A program made the translations under genes and the position numbers. Positions 36,636 through 45,263 of a DNA stretch of 64,000 bases are shown one piece after another. A model generated the notes under the pieces. The model made no database searches. It was given only the letters and a program-made list of their open reading frames with translations, and was not told the origin of the DNA. The stretch's first letter is position 1, and each line of letters opens with the position of its first letter. Source of the stretch: Nocardioides gansuensis (GTDB lineage Bacteria; Actinomycetota; Actinomycetes; Propionibacteriales; Nocardioidaceae); assembly GCF_003076135.1 (NCBI RefSeq), contig NZ_QDGZ01000012.1:1-64000 (forward strand). Direction: 5' to 3'.

Positions 36636-36662
36636 GACACCGGCCGAGCCGCGTGTGTGACA
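36636..36662 (-). promoter_or_regulatory. Candidate ECF41-dependent promoter
   Basis: On the minus strand TGTCACA (36662-36656) is followed by 16 bases and TGTC (36639-36636). The published ECF41 motif, as I recall it, is TGTCACA-N16-CGTC, so only one base differs. The ATG lies 32 bases further downstream. Confidence 0.7.
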
Positions 36663-36663
36663 C

Positions 36664-36962
36664 CTCGTGCGGAGCGATCTGCGAACCCGCGGGGAGGAAG
36701 TGAGCAGCCGAAGACGCCTCGCGGTCCTGGCGCGTAGGGAAGCCTGGCCCGACGAAACGCTCGAGTGCAGGGTGCCGCTAGGCCGTTGGGCGGTCAGCAA
36801 CGCCCCCATCCACTAACCAGAGCCTCGCCGTCGTGCGGGAAGGGCCAAGAGCGTCGGCATCAAGGTTCTTGACCGAGGTCGTCGTGTCCCGCGGAGTTTT
36901 CGACCATTACGAGGCGGTTCACAGGAACTGATGCTTGCTCACCCTTCCTCACATACGGCGGA
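36664..36962. other. Intergenic stretch, nothing recognised
   Basis: About 300 bases between the ECF41 promoter and the P-loop kinase. No gene-like frame or RNA structure was seen. Confidence 0.5.
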
Positions 36963-37682
36963 GTGACGCACAGCAAGGACTATTCATCCGAGTGGTCATG
37001 CGGGCAGCATTGCGCTGTGTCGGTGCGCCACACTCGTCGCGTGGAGTTGCACGCTGAGGAGCCGGATGGTGCGCGTTGGCGCGCCGTCGACGACGGCGCT
37101 CTCCTAGCGCTTCTCCGACAGTGGCTTCCGGTCGACCGTCCCGGTCTGGTTCTTGTGGACGGGCGGTCCGGCTCCGGAAAGTCGACCTTCGCCGCCCATG
37201 CGGCCGACCTCCTGGAAGGTTGCGTGGTCAGCACCGACGACATTGCATGGAATCACGCGATGTTCGAGTGGACCGATGTCCTTCTCGCCGGGGTGCTGCA
37301 GCCATGGCGCCGTGGCGAAGCTGTGAAATTCCGGCCGCCGGCCTGGGAGTCTCACGACCGCGAGGGTTCTATCGCTGTCGAGAGCGGCGTCTCAATGATA
37401 GTTGAAGGGGTCGGTGCCGCGCGCGCAGGACTGGCGGGGTTGGCCGATCTCGCGGTCTGGGTGCAGTCGGATCTTTCGCTGGCACGCACACGGGGACTCG
37501 CTCGCGACGTGTCGCAGGGGACTCGGACGCCGGCCGAGGCGGAGGCGTTCTGGGGCGAGTGGATGATGAAAGAGGAACCGTTCCTGGCCGCGGACAGGCC
37601 GTGGGAGCGGGTGCATCTATGGGTCCTTGGCACCCCTCCGGACGGGCAGACGTGGATCAGGGACGGGGTGACAACCCAGTAA
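36963..37682 (+). CDS. P-loop kinase of the uridine-kinase-like group
   Basis: This protein of up to 239 residues has a Walker A motif, VDGRSGSGKST (residues 66-76), and the STDDIAWNHA segment that in nucleoside and pantothenate kinases holds the catalytic Asp. IVEGVGAAR follows, then a lid-type ARTRGLARD. The family phosphorylates nucleosides or other small molecules; the substrate is unknown. A start at GTG 37017 instead of 36963 would remove 18 unconserved residues. It stands alone, with no operon partner. Confidence 0.8.
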   Translation: MTHSKDYSSEWSCGQHCAVSVRHTRRVELHAEEPDGARWRAVDDGALLALLRQWLPVDRPGLVLVDGRSGSGKSTFAAHAADLLEGCVVSTDDIAWNHAMFEWTDVLLAGVLQPWRRGEAVKFRPPAWESHDREGSIAVESGVSMIVEGVGAARAGLAGLADLAVWVQSDLSLARTRGLARDVSQGTRTPAEAEAFWGEWMMKEEPFLAADRPWERVHLWVLGTPPDGQTWIRDGVTTQ

Positions 37683-38413
37683 TGGGCGAGCGGTTATGCT
37701 CGCGGCCTGTCCCGGGCTTAAGCGCCGGTGTGACGCCCCCTGATGACGGCCGCGTGGGTGGATGCGGCCCCGCTACCCCCGTAGCTGGGCAGGGGACGAC
37801 CGTTCTCGCACAACGCCCGCTACACGAGGCGCCACAGAGCACGTCCTGCAGTTCGTTGCCGACACTGAACCGAGATCGATCACTGGCCGTCAGGCCCTCT
37901 TTGTCGTGCAGTGGCGCGCTGCCGACTCTATCGGGTGACTCGTCGAGGACCACCCCGGAGCGGTGGACCGGCCCGCTCCGCACAGGTCTCGGCTCCGGCC
38001 CCTGAAATGTGCCCCGCGGACCACCTCAGCCCATCCGTGTCATGAGACCCGGGCATCGATCTGAAACCCGAGCTCCGACCCACTCATGACGGATGGAGAA
38101 ACTGGCAAACACGCTGGTCGCCGTGCACCGCCACGCCGGCAGCCTCCAGACGTACCACGGCTCGCATCTGTGGGTCACCGAGGCCTCGCAGGTCTGCTCC
38201 TCGGCATGTCCAGGTGCCACCGACGCCAAGCTCAGCCGGGCCGCGGGCTGCGACGCGACCCTCGCGGGCAAGTCACTGAGCGGACACCGGGATCTTCACC
38301 CATCCTGACGGGTTCGCCTGGGGGATGGCTCACTACGCAAGCGGCGGCAGCGCACCTGCACCACACCACCGGAAACGTGAGCCTAACCGCCAAGATCGCT
38401 ACCCAAGTCAGGG
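37683..38413. other. 730-bp stretch without gene
   Basis: Several short open frames exist on both strands but none has a recognisable motif, ribosome-binding site or consistent third-position GC bias. It is most likely decayed or non-coding DNA. Confidence 0.5.
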
Positions 38414-39499
38414 TTACAGCGTGGCGGCGTCCCGGAGAGCGGCGACGATCGGGGTGATCTGCTCCAGGCTGTCGGCATTCGCCTGGACCGAGACGACGAC
38501 GCCGGTGCGCGGGAAGGCGACCAGCCTGGTGACGAACGTGCCCCAGCCTCCGTGTCCCGAGGCCGGGGCTGTCGTGGGGACCGGTGGAGTCTGGATGGGA
38601 GAAGTCGATGCTCCCCAGGCCGTAGTACTGGCCCGGAAGTCGACCATCGCCCGCAGGGACGAGGCGTCGGAGAGCACGAAGCCGCCGTACAGCTCGTAGC
38701 CCCACCGGGCGAGGGTCGCCGCGTCCGTCTCGACTCCACAGCCGTCTGCCGCACGTGCATCCGTGAGCGTGAAGGCCAGGTTCTCGAGCCCGGGATGGTC
38801 CAGGACGTCCCCGTGGACGACCGACCAGAACTCGCGATGGGTCACGTGCTCAAGGATCTCCCCGAGGAGCAGGTAGTTGATGTTGGCGTACTCGATCGTC
38901 GTACCTGGGCGGGAGTGCGGCGAAGGGAGGGCCTCGAGCTGTTGATCGGCGGTGGCACCACACTCGCCGAGCGGGCCGACGGGGTCGGAGAGCCCGCTGC
39001 GCATGCCGAGTAGGCCCCGGACGGTCGCGTCGTTCAGGTCGAACCGGGCCAGCGCGGGTGGAAGGTGCGCGCGCGCCGCGTCGTCGAGACCCAACTTGCC
39101 CTCCTCGACCAGGCGCAGCACCTCGGCGGCGGTGATCGTCTTGGCGATGCTGGCGGTCTCGACCCTCGTGTCCGGCGTGAGCCCGGCGCCCTGCGGGTCG
39201 ACGCCGGCAGCGCCCACCCAACTCCCCGCGTCGGCGACGATGACCGCCGCGACGATGCCGCGGACCGTGCCCCGTTCCACGGCCTCCTCGAGCACCGCCT
39301 GCAGGGAGTCGGCCACGGGGTCTGGCAGATCCGGCTCGGGGTAGGGCGGGAAGTTCCCGATCTCCACGGCCATGGGTGGACGGAGACCGGTCACGGGGGC
39401 GTCGGTCGGGGTGGGACGCGGTTCGGTCGTCGAGCCGCACGCGGCCAGCACTGCAGCCATCGTCGTCATCACGACCATCCGCAGCAGTGTCGAATCCAT
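38414..39499 (-). CDS. Class C beta-lactamase-like serine hydrolase, lipoprotein
   Basis: This 361-residue protein begins with a lipoprotein signal (MVVMTTMAAVLAACGST, lipobox cysteine near residue 19). The serine-hydrolase triad follows: SIAKTITA (SxxK) near residue 115, YANINYLLLG (YxN) near residue 207 and the late HGGWG box. Family members include D-alanyl-D-alanine carboxypeptidases, esterases and AmpC-type enzymes; substrate is not decided. It is in tandem with, but 119 bp away from, the membrane protein upstream. Confidence 0.85.
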   Translation of the reverse strand: MDSTLLRMVVMTTMAAVLAACGSTTEPRPTPTDAPVTGLRPPMAVEIGNFPPYPEPDLPDPVADSLQAVLEEAVERGTVRGIVAAVIVADAGSWVGAAGVDPQGAGLTPDTRVETASIAKTITAAEVLRLVEEGKLGLDDAARAHLPPALARFDLNDATVRGLLGMRSGLSDPVGPLGECGATADQQLEALPSPHSRPGTTIEYANINYLLLGEILEHVTHREFWSVVHGDVLDHPGLENLAFTLTDARAADGCGVETDAATLARWGYELYGGFVLSDASSLRAMVDFRASTTAWGASTSPIQTPPVPTTAPASGHGGWGTFVTRLVAFPRTGVVVSVQANADSLEQITPIVAALRDAATL

Positions 39500-39618
39500 G
39501 GTATGAGCTCCGATCGTGGTGTGGCTGCCACGACGCCCCTGGTGACATGACGAGGCGGACGAGATCGCGCGTGTGCCATCCCTGGGGCCAGTTCCGCTGA
39601 CCCAGCGGCGACCAGGTG

Positions 39619-40407
39619 TCATTGGGCGGGCCGGACGTCCATGGTCGACAGGAAGGCTTCGAGGAGCGGCTGGGCACCGCCGTACGGCGCAACGGCCGGG
39701 TGTGACCGGTTCCGCCAGACCGCGACGACGGTCATCGCCCGAGCGTTGTAGATGCCGCCGCTGAAGAAGGCCTGGACGTCGTACCGGAACGGCACGAGCA
39801 GGCCGGGATGGCAGTCCCGCTTCTCGAGGCACAGCTCGACGGCGCGGTCCTCGATCCCGGTGCCGGGCGTGTTGCTCGATGCCTCGCAGTAGTCCTCCAC
39901 CCACGCCTCGATGTCGGCGATTGACTCGATCCTCGTACCGGGATCGAGGGGCACGGACCAGACGCTCACGCGGACGTCACCGGCCGGGGACTGGAAGGCT
40001 TCGTGCGCGGGGCTCAGCGGGTTCCGGGAATCGGCGTCGCCCCTCCAGCCCCGGCTGGCGGGCACCACCGTCCAGTCCGAAGGGTGGCCGACCTCAAGGT
40101 CGTACCGGTCCGACCTGTAGGCACTCCACCCGCTCGTGTCGAGCCGCTCGATCGCCGTGGACGGCGTCGGACTGGAGGACGGCGTGTCGATCGGCTCGAC
40201 GTTGTCGGACCGGTCCCGACCGACGCCGGAAACTCCTGCGGCGACCACCGCGACGACCGCGGTGACCGCGCATCCGACTGCGATCGCGGCGCGTCGGCGT
40301 GATTTGGTCTTCGCCGATGCTCGGATCACCGCCAGGTCGGGGACGGCCGGCTGCAGGAGGTCGGTCTGGGCCCGGATGGCTGAGGCCACGCACTCCTCGA
40401 GGTTCAT
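39619..40407 (-). CDS. Membrane-anchored PsbP-like protein beside sigma factor
   Basis: This 262-residue protein has about 50 cytosolic residues (MNLEECVASAIRAQTD), one membrane helix (RRRAAIAVGCAVTAVVAVVAAG near residue 45) and an outside domain with SDRYDLEVGHPSDWTV, a PsbP-like signature. The N terminus looks like the anti-sigma partner of SigE-family sigma factors in actinobacteria. Its start lies one base after the stop of the broken sigma gene, so it was the second gene of that operon. Confidence 0.75.
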   Translation of the reverse strand: MNLEECVASAIRAQTDLLQPAVPDLAVIRASAKTKSRRRAAIAVGCAVTAVVAVVAAGVSGVGRDRSDNVEPIDTPSSSPTPSTAIERLDTSGWSAYRSDRYDLEVGHPSDWTVVPASRGWRGDADSRNPLSPAHEAFQSPAGDVRVSVWSVPLDPGTRIESIADIEAWVEDYCEASSNTPGTGIEDRAVELCLEKRDCHPGLLVPFRYDVQAFFSGGIYNARAMTVVAVWRNRSHPAVAPYGGAQPLLEAFLSTMDVRPAQ

Positions 40408-40408
40408 C

Positions 40409-40941
40409 TCACCTCGCCCCTTTCGAGTTCTCGCCAGCAGGAATCGTCGTCTCGGTGTCGGCCAGCAAGCCACGCAGACGTGCCATCGCCGCCGACGACT
40501 GCGACTTCACGGTCCCCGGCCGAATGCCGAGCAGCTCCGAGATCTCGGCCTCGGACATGCCCTCGTAGTAACGCAGCACGATCACGGCACGCTGCCGCGG
40601 CGGCAGGTCGCCCACCGCCGACCAGACCCTCTGGTGCTCGACGACTCGTTCTCGTGCGAAGGCCGGCTCGGCTCGGTACCCCGACCCATGGCGGACGTCG
40701 TGCTCCACGACTTCCGGCGCCGCCAGCTCATCAGCTGGTTCACCACCATCTTCCGCAGGTACGCCTCCGAGCTGTCCGCGTCCCGCACCCGCGGCCAGGT
40801 CCGGTACGCCGAGACGAAGGCGGCCTGCACGGCGTCCTCTGCCAACGGGCGGTCGCCGCAGATCGCGTAGGCCATCCGGTGCAGCCGGTGGGTGACGGCC
40901 GCGACCAGCTCCGCGTACTCCGCCTCATCCTGGGCCTGCAT
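40409..40941 (-). pseudogene. SigE-family ECF sigma factor, frameshifted
   Basis: Two overlapping frames make up one sigma factor. The first (from ATG 40941) gives region 2: YAICGDRPLAEDAVQAAFVS, then LRKMVVNQLMSWRRRKS. The second (to the stop at 40409) gives region 4: LPPRQRAVIVLRYYEGMSEA, EISELLGIRPGTVKSQ. The frames switch by one base near 40705-40722, in the linker. Either the gene is newly inactivated or the read has an indel. Everything else is intact, so decay would be recent. Confidence 0.8.
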
Positions 40942-41078
40942 GACGCTCCTCGCCCGATGTCCGACCAACCTTGACCCTAAGACGCCGCGACCCGTCTCAC
41001 CGGTTCGTAGAACGGCTCAAGAGATCTAAGATCTCGGTCCCGCCGCGCGGGATTGGCCCGCCGACGGGAAGGCCTGGA

Positions 41079-41768
41079 TCAGGAGGTCGGCGTGAGCAGT
41101 GCCCTCGAGGTCATGCCAACGGTGTGACCCAGGCTGTCGAGGAAGCGGCCACGCAGAAAGCTCGTCCGCCGGAGCGCCCACAGGGTCTCCACGGTGACCC
41201 ACGAGAGGTCGCGTGCCTTGTCCATGTTCCAGGTGCTGAGCAAGTGCACGACCGGGCCGATGTGGTCGTCGATCTCACGTCCGACCGCATCCAGGAAGGA
41301 TCGCCGGATCGGTGCCTCGACCTGCGCGAGGACGTCGTTGACCGCTTCGTAGTCCTGATGGACGTCGGCGGGCGCGAGGCCGTGTGCCTTGCACGTGTCG
41401 ACCACGGCGATCGGCAGGTCGTGCTCGATGTGGCTGTTCATCCCTGCGATGGCGTACTGCACCGGCAACCGACTGCCGCGGCGCGACTCGAACAGCGGTC
41501 GCCACGGGGTTGGAACACTGCGCCGCCCAGCGTCTGCGTCGTACGCCGCCAGCCAGAGGTTGGCGAAGCGGACATCAAGGTCGGCCATCACTTGCGCATC
41601 CTGGAACCTGATCGCCGAAGCGCCTGGCAGGGCGATGATCTCCGCTATGCGCTCGGTCACCGTGAGGTACATCCGGTTGAACACCGCGACCCCGTCGTCA
41701 GCGGCGAGCGCCGCGTCGATCTCCCACATCCGGGCAATGACGCCGGCGACGGTCGTAGGCAGGCTCAC
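41079..41768 (-). CDS. DUF5995 family protein
   Basis: This 229-residue protein fits DUF5995, with a helical fold and conserved ADLDVRFANLWLAAYDA, VQYAIAGMNSHIEHDLPIAV and WALRR segments. The IEHDLP stretch with histidines and acidic residues suggests a metal-dependent or ligand-binding helix bundle, but no reaction is known. The start is GTG 41768 and no clear ribosome-binding site is seen. It is not part of an obvious operon. Confidence 0.8.
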   Translation of the reverse strand: MSLPTTVAGVIARMWEIDAALAADDGVAVFNRMYLTVTERIAEIIALPGASAIRFQDAQVMADLDVRFANLWLAAYDADAGRRSVPTPWRPLFESRRGSRLPVQYAIAGMNSHIEHDLPIAVVDTCKAHGLAPADVHQDYEAVNDVLAQVEAPIRRSFLDAVGREIDDHIGPVVHLLSTWNMDKARDLSWVTVETLWALRRTSFLRGRFLDSLGHTVGMTSRALLTPTS

Positions 41769-42293
41769 AACATGAAGTATTCACTGCCGCAGTACTGATC
41801 GTGTGATCGGCGGACGAAAACGTCACGGCCGACAGCCGGGTTTGCTGCATGGAGGGGTGGACGAAAACTGGAACGCCGGGCGAGGCGGTCTTGCACTCTC
41901 CCTCTTGAACTTTGGCGGGCGACAACATAGGGCCGCTGAGTGCATTAGGGCTTGTGGCGCTCGGCTTCCGGTACTCCGGCGTCGTGGAGAGAGCGTGTTG
42001 AGCATCGCTGGCTCTTGCTGCACCTACGAGAGGCTTGTAAGCGCGCTGGCCGTCGTGCGCGCACATGCCGCGGTCTTGGGCGGGTCACATGCGGAGGTGC
42101 TGGGACTTCGAAGGGTGTCGGTGCGATGCAGAACCCTATGGGAGGGCGGGAAGCCAACCGGGAATGGGGCAGGGGCGCCCGGGGCCAAACCGGATTCCAT
42201 CACCGTAAAGACTCCGGCAAGCCTGGTCCATCCGGGGCATTGCATTGCGGTTGGACGTGTCCGAAGGTGGTTGCGTTCCCTTCGGGAAGGATC
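41769..42293. other. Intergenic stretch before the patatin remnant
   Basis: About 525 bases with no gene that I can support. A GGAAGG ribosome-binding site near its end serves the next frame. Confidence 0.5.
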
Positions 42294-42671
42294 ATGGTGA
42301 TGAGTCCTGATGGCGCTGGACTGACGGCCGGACGGCCGATCGATTCGCCGTTCGAACGTTCGCGGGGGACACAGCCGGTGCGGGGATTGCCTGATGAGCA
42401 CGATGGGCTCGAGTCGGGCATGGCGCTGTGCCTGTCCGGGGGTGGGTGTCGGGCGATGCTGCAGGACCCGCTCGACGCGGATTCCGCGGGCACAATGCCC
42501 CTCGCGGACATATTCACGCGTCTCGACGCTATGCCCGAGGCGCTACTCGTCAACTGCGGAGATGTCGTCGCCGACGCGGGCGTCAGGTCGTGTGTCGACC
42601 GAGAACCCGACCGGGGCAGGCTCCCATATCCTGCCCGTCCTCTCAGTGACGCGTCGGCGTACGGTGCCTGA
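42294..42671 (+). pseudogene. Patatin gene with large internal deletion
   Basis: The 125-codon frame begins like the intact patatin at 52957 and ends like it. GLESGMALCLSGGGCRAML matches GLALCLSGGGYRAML near that protein's residue 34-48. TRLDAMPEALL ... DAGVRSCVDRE ... LPYPARPL matches its last 45 residues. About 300 residues between are missing, including the nucleophile and the DGG dyad. The frame is open, so the deletion is in phase. It still has a ribosome-binding site and overlaps the next gene by 8 bp, so it could be kept for translation coupling. Confidence 0.8.
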
Positions 42672-43251
42672 AACAGCGCCACCACGAGATGAGGGCGCGC
42701 CTCCGTGGTGGCCGTGGGCCCTGCGCGGAGCCGTTCGCAGCCCGGGGAAGCTACGCGATGACTGGCAGTACGTCGTGGTGGAGGAGGTCGTGGGGGCCAC
42801 CATCGAGTTGATGCGTTGGCCGTGGCCGCATGCTGACAGCAGAGGCCGGCTGTTCTGGACCCCCGACGCCGAGGAAAAGGTCATGACTGCGGCCGTACCG
42901 CAGCGATTGATGCGGCTGCAGCTGTACCGACCCAACCAGCTCCTACGACGGCCGCGGGCCGGCGACACTTTCGCCGCCCGAATCTCGTCTCCAGCACCAG
43001 GGTGGGCTGGCGATGTCCAGGTCGACGATCTGGCGGACATCTTCCCCGGTCCGGTGTACGACGTCAGTGCCGAGGCCCGCGAGGCCGCCAAGCTGGCCTA
43101 CCAAGGGGCCTCGTCAGCAGTCTTCGATGGCAGCCAGAACGAAGATCTGCTGGCGGAAGCCCGAGAGCAGCGTGAGCAGCGCCCGAAGGCAAGACGCCTC
43201 AGGGTGACTCCTCTAAATGAGGTCATCGACGACGAGGGGGATGCAAGGTGA
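42664..43251 (+). CDS. Protein of unknown function upstream of MBL hydrolase
   Basis: This 195-residue protein starts at a GTG inside the patatin remnant and ends in a 4-bp overlap with the MBL gene. Visible features are a Trp/Pro-rich N terminus (APPWWPWALRGAVR), the segment YVVVEEVVGATIELMRWPW and a charged C-terminal helix (EDLLAEAREQREQRPKARR). No family is recognised. Tight coupling to the MBL-fold protein suggests a partner. A much earlier in-frame ATG at 42394 would overlap the remnant and is unlikely. Confidence 0.65.
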   Translation: MPETAPPRDEGAPPWWPWALRGAVRSPGKLRDDWQYVVVEEVVGATIELMRWPWPHADSRGRLFWTPDAEEKVMTAAVPQRLMRLQLYRPNQLLRRPRAGDTFAARISSPAPGWAGDVQVDDLADIFPGPVYDVSAEAREAAKLAYQGASSAVFDGSQNEDLLAEAREQREQRPKARRLRVTPLNEVIDDEGDAR

Positions 43252-44564
43252 ACCCGGTCCTTCAACCGGTAGAGAGTGCCACACTCGCGCCTCCCACGGA
43301 CGGGGCCGGCGCCCTTGTCCAGGCGATCCTCGAAGAGCCGGATGCCTTGGCGTACTTCCTGCTCAACGTCGGGGACGGTGACACTCAGCTGCTCTTGCTA
43401 CCCCCGGACAGCAACGACGGACAGCGTCGACTGGTGATCGTTGACGTGGCCACGACCCGGAAGCTGCCTGACCTGATCGAAAGCCTGCACCGGGTCCAGG
43501 TGCCCGCCGCCACGGGCAACCAGCCGCTGATCCAGCGACCCGGTTCGCCGGGGCAAATCCGCCTCGTGGTCGCTACCCACCCTCACTTCGACCACATCGG
43601 CGGAATGTTTGAGCTGTTCGAGACCTACAACGCACTCCACCCCGGACACTCCGGCGAGTCAGCCGAGACCGCAGGCGCGGACCCAACTGCCCCCAACGAG
43701 ACCAGCAAGTCGACGCCGTACGCCTCGAGCGCCTGCATCGACCAGTTCTGGGAGCCCGGCTACTTCTTCCCGGGTCCGAGCTTCCATCGGCTCATGGCGC
43801 ACCTGGAAACCAGCCCGTGGATTCGACGGCTCCAGCCCACGAGCGGAACTTCCACCTTCCTGGACTCCGTGAAGGTCACTGTCATGGGGCCGGGCGTCGG
43901 CCTGCGCACCCGGTTCGACACCTACGGGGTCGAGGTCAACAACTCCTCATTGACCTTGATGTTCGAGTACCCGGCCCACCGCATCTACACCGAACCGGAC
44001 CCAGACTCGGACGACCGGCTGAACCGGCGGAGCGTACGCAGGAGGAGCCGCCGCCTACTGCTCGGAGGCGATGCCCAGTTCGCGTCGTGGGCCCAGACCA
44101 CGGTCGACTTCCCTGACCTCCACAGCGAGCAGAACCCCGTCCTCGCCAAGGAGCTACAGGCGGCCAGGGGACGGGACTATCTCGCGTGCGACCTGTTCAA
44201 GATGCCGCACCACGCCTCCAAACACGGCATCAACCTGGAACTGATGGAGCGGGTCAACGCAAAGTACGTTCTCGTCTCCTCGACGGGAGGCGGGGGTCGC
44301 TATGGCTTCCCCCACGCACTGGCCATGGACGCGGCCCGCGAGGCCCGCCAAGCAACCACTTCCTCTCAGGCCGCCAGGCTCACTGACCACGCGCTCGGAA
44401 TCCACGTCACCGGTGCCGTGCTCGACGACCAGGCCAAGACCGCTCTGGGATCAATAGCCGTGCTGGTGTCACCCCAGCCCAAGCGCGGCATGCGCATCTT
44501 CCGCCTGATGGACGACGCGGGGGAGTTGATCGATCTCGCGGCCGCGCGCGAGGTAATCACCTGA
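43248..44564 (+). CDS. MBL-fold metallo-hydrolase (ComEC/Rec2-type domain)
   Basis: This 438-residue protein has no membrane part. It carries the metal motif THPHFDHIGG (His111, His113, Asp115, His116), the later GGDAQFASW and a final His pair in FKMPHHASKHG. This matches the extracytoplasmic metallo-beta-lactamase domain of ComEC, here as a free protein. Such domains cut nucleic acid or small phosphoesters. A second protein with the same motif order is encoded at 51753. Long inserts between motifs (about residues 125-200) distinguish it. Confidence 0.85.
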   Translation: MNPVLQPVESATLAPPTDGAGALVQAILEEPDALAYFLLNVGDGDTQLLLLPPDSNDGQRRLVIVDVATTRKLPDLIESLHRVQVPAATGNQPLIQRPGSPGQIRLVVATHPHFDHIGGMFELFETYNALHPGHSGESAETAGADPTAPNETSKSTPYASSACIDQFWEPGYFFPGPSFHRLMAHLETSPWIRRLQPTSGTSTFLDSVKVTVMGPGVGLRTRFDTYGVEVNNSSLTLMFEYPAHRIYTEPDPDSDDRLNRRSVRRRSRRLLLGGDAQFASWAQTTVDFPDLHSEQNPVLAKELQAARGRDYLACDLFKMPHHASKHGINLELMERVNAKYVLVSSTGGGGRYGFPHALAMDAAREARQATTSSQAARLTDHALGIHVTGAVLDDQAKTALGSIAVLVSPQPKRGMRIFRLMDDAGELIDLAAAREVIT

Positions 44565-44848
44565 CCGTGCTCTCCGCAACGACCAGCATGCGGAAGAGTA
44601 AGGGCGCGCTGCACGATGACGTGGAGACAGGGATGATGTGGAGACAGGCTTGTCAAGCGATGAGGGGCTGGACCGGGCCCTGTCGCGCCAGCCGGCGTCG
44701 ATGCTTGGCCCCATTGGCATCTCCGTTTCGACGCTTCGCCCATCGCTAGGCACATGACCGCCCGGCATGAGCGGCCTCCACCGAGTTCCCGCACAAGCCC
44801 CGCCGCCGAGGCGAGGAGTAATCTCGGTCGCGACGGGAGGAGCGCCGC

Positions 44849-45262
44849 ATGAGCGAGGAAATCCGGGTGGAGTTCGTGAGCGGTCCGGACGCCGATCCGG
44901 CGGAGATAGACGCGCTGACGAGGGCGTTGCGGGCCGAGATCCTAGAGGTGGACGAGGTGGACCGCGTCGAACAGGCGTCCGCCGGTCCGGCGCCGGAGGG
45001 TTCCAAGGGGCTCGATGTCGCGGCCATCGGGGCGCTCGTCGTCGGCGTCGCTCCGGGAGTACAGGCGGTCACGAAGGTGATTGAGGTGGTCCGCAGCTGG
45101 CTGGCAAACCGCTCGCCGTCAACGCCCCCGCTGCAGATGTCGATCGGCGACAAGAGCATCACCGTAGTGGCTAGCAAGAAGCAGCAGGACGCGTTGGTTG
45201 CCGCCTTCGTCGCGGCGTTGGCGACCGGGGACGCCGGCGAAGCCGGGAAGCCGGCAGAGTGA
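44849..45262 (+). CDS. EACC1-like small protein (effector-associated constant component)
   Basis: This 137-residue protein has an N-terminal strand-helix part (IRVEFVSGPDADPAEIDAL), a central hydrophobic helix pair (AAIGALVVGVAPGVQAVTKV, then VRSWLANR) and a C-terminal strand MSIGDKSITVVA. I recognise the order and composition of EACC1 proteins, described as constant partners of effectors in actinobacterial conflict systems. The ATG has a GGGAGG ribosome-binding site. Its stop is one base from the stop of the convergent caspase gene. The family match is from memory and not searched. Confidence 0.7.
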   Translation: MSEEIRVEFVSGPDADPAEIDALTRALRAEILEVDEVDRVEQASAGPAPEGSKGLDVAAIGALVVGVAPGVQAVTKVIEVVRSWLANRSPSTPPLQMSIGDKSITVVASKKQQDALVAAFVAALATGDAGEAGKPAE

Positions 45263-45263
45263 T

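Noticed and set aside
37683..38413. Several open frames of 70-150 codons on both strands.
   Set aside because: They overlap one another, lack motifs and ribosome-binding sites, and none is better than the rest.
41803..42300. Open frame of 165 codons before the patatin remnant.
   Set aside because: Composition rich in Arg, Gly and Cys typical of a wrong frame; no start signal and no recognisable domain.
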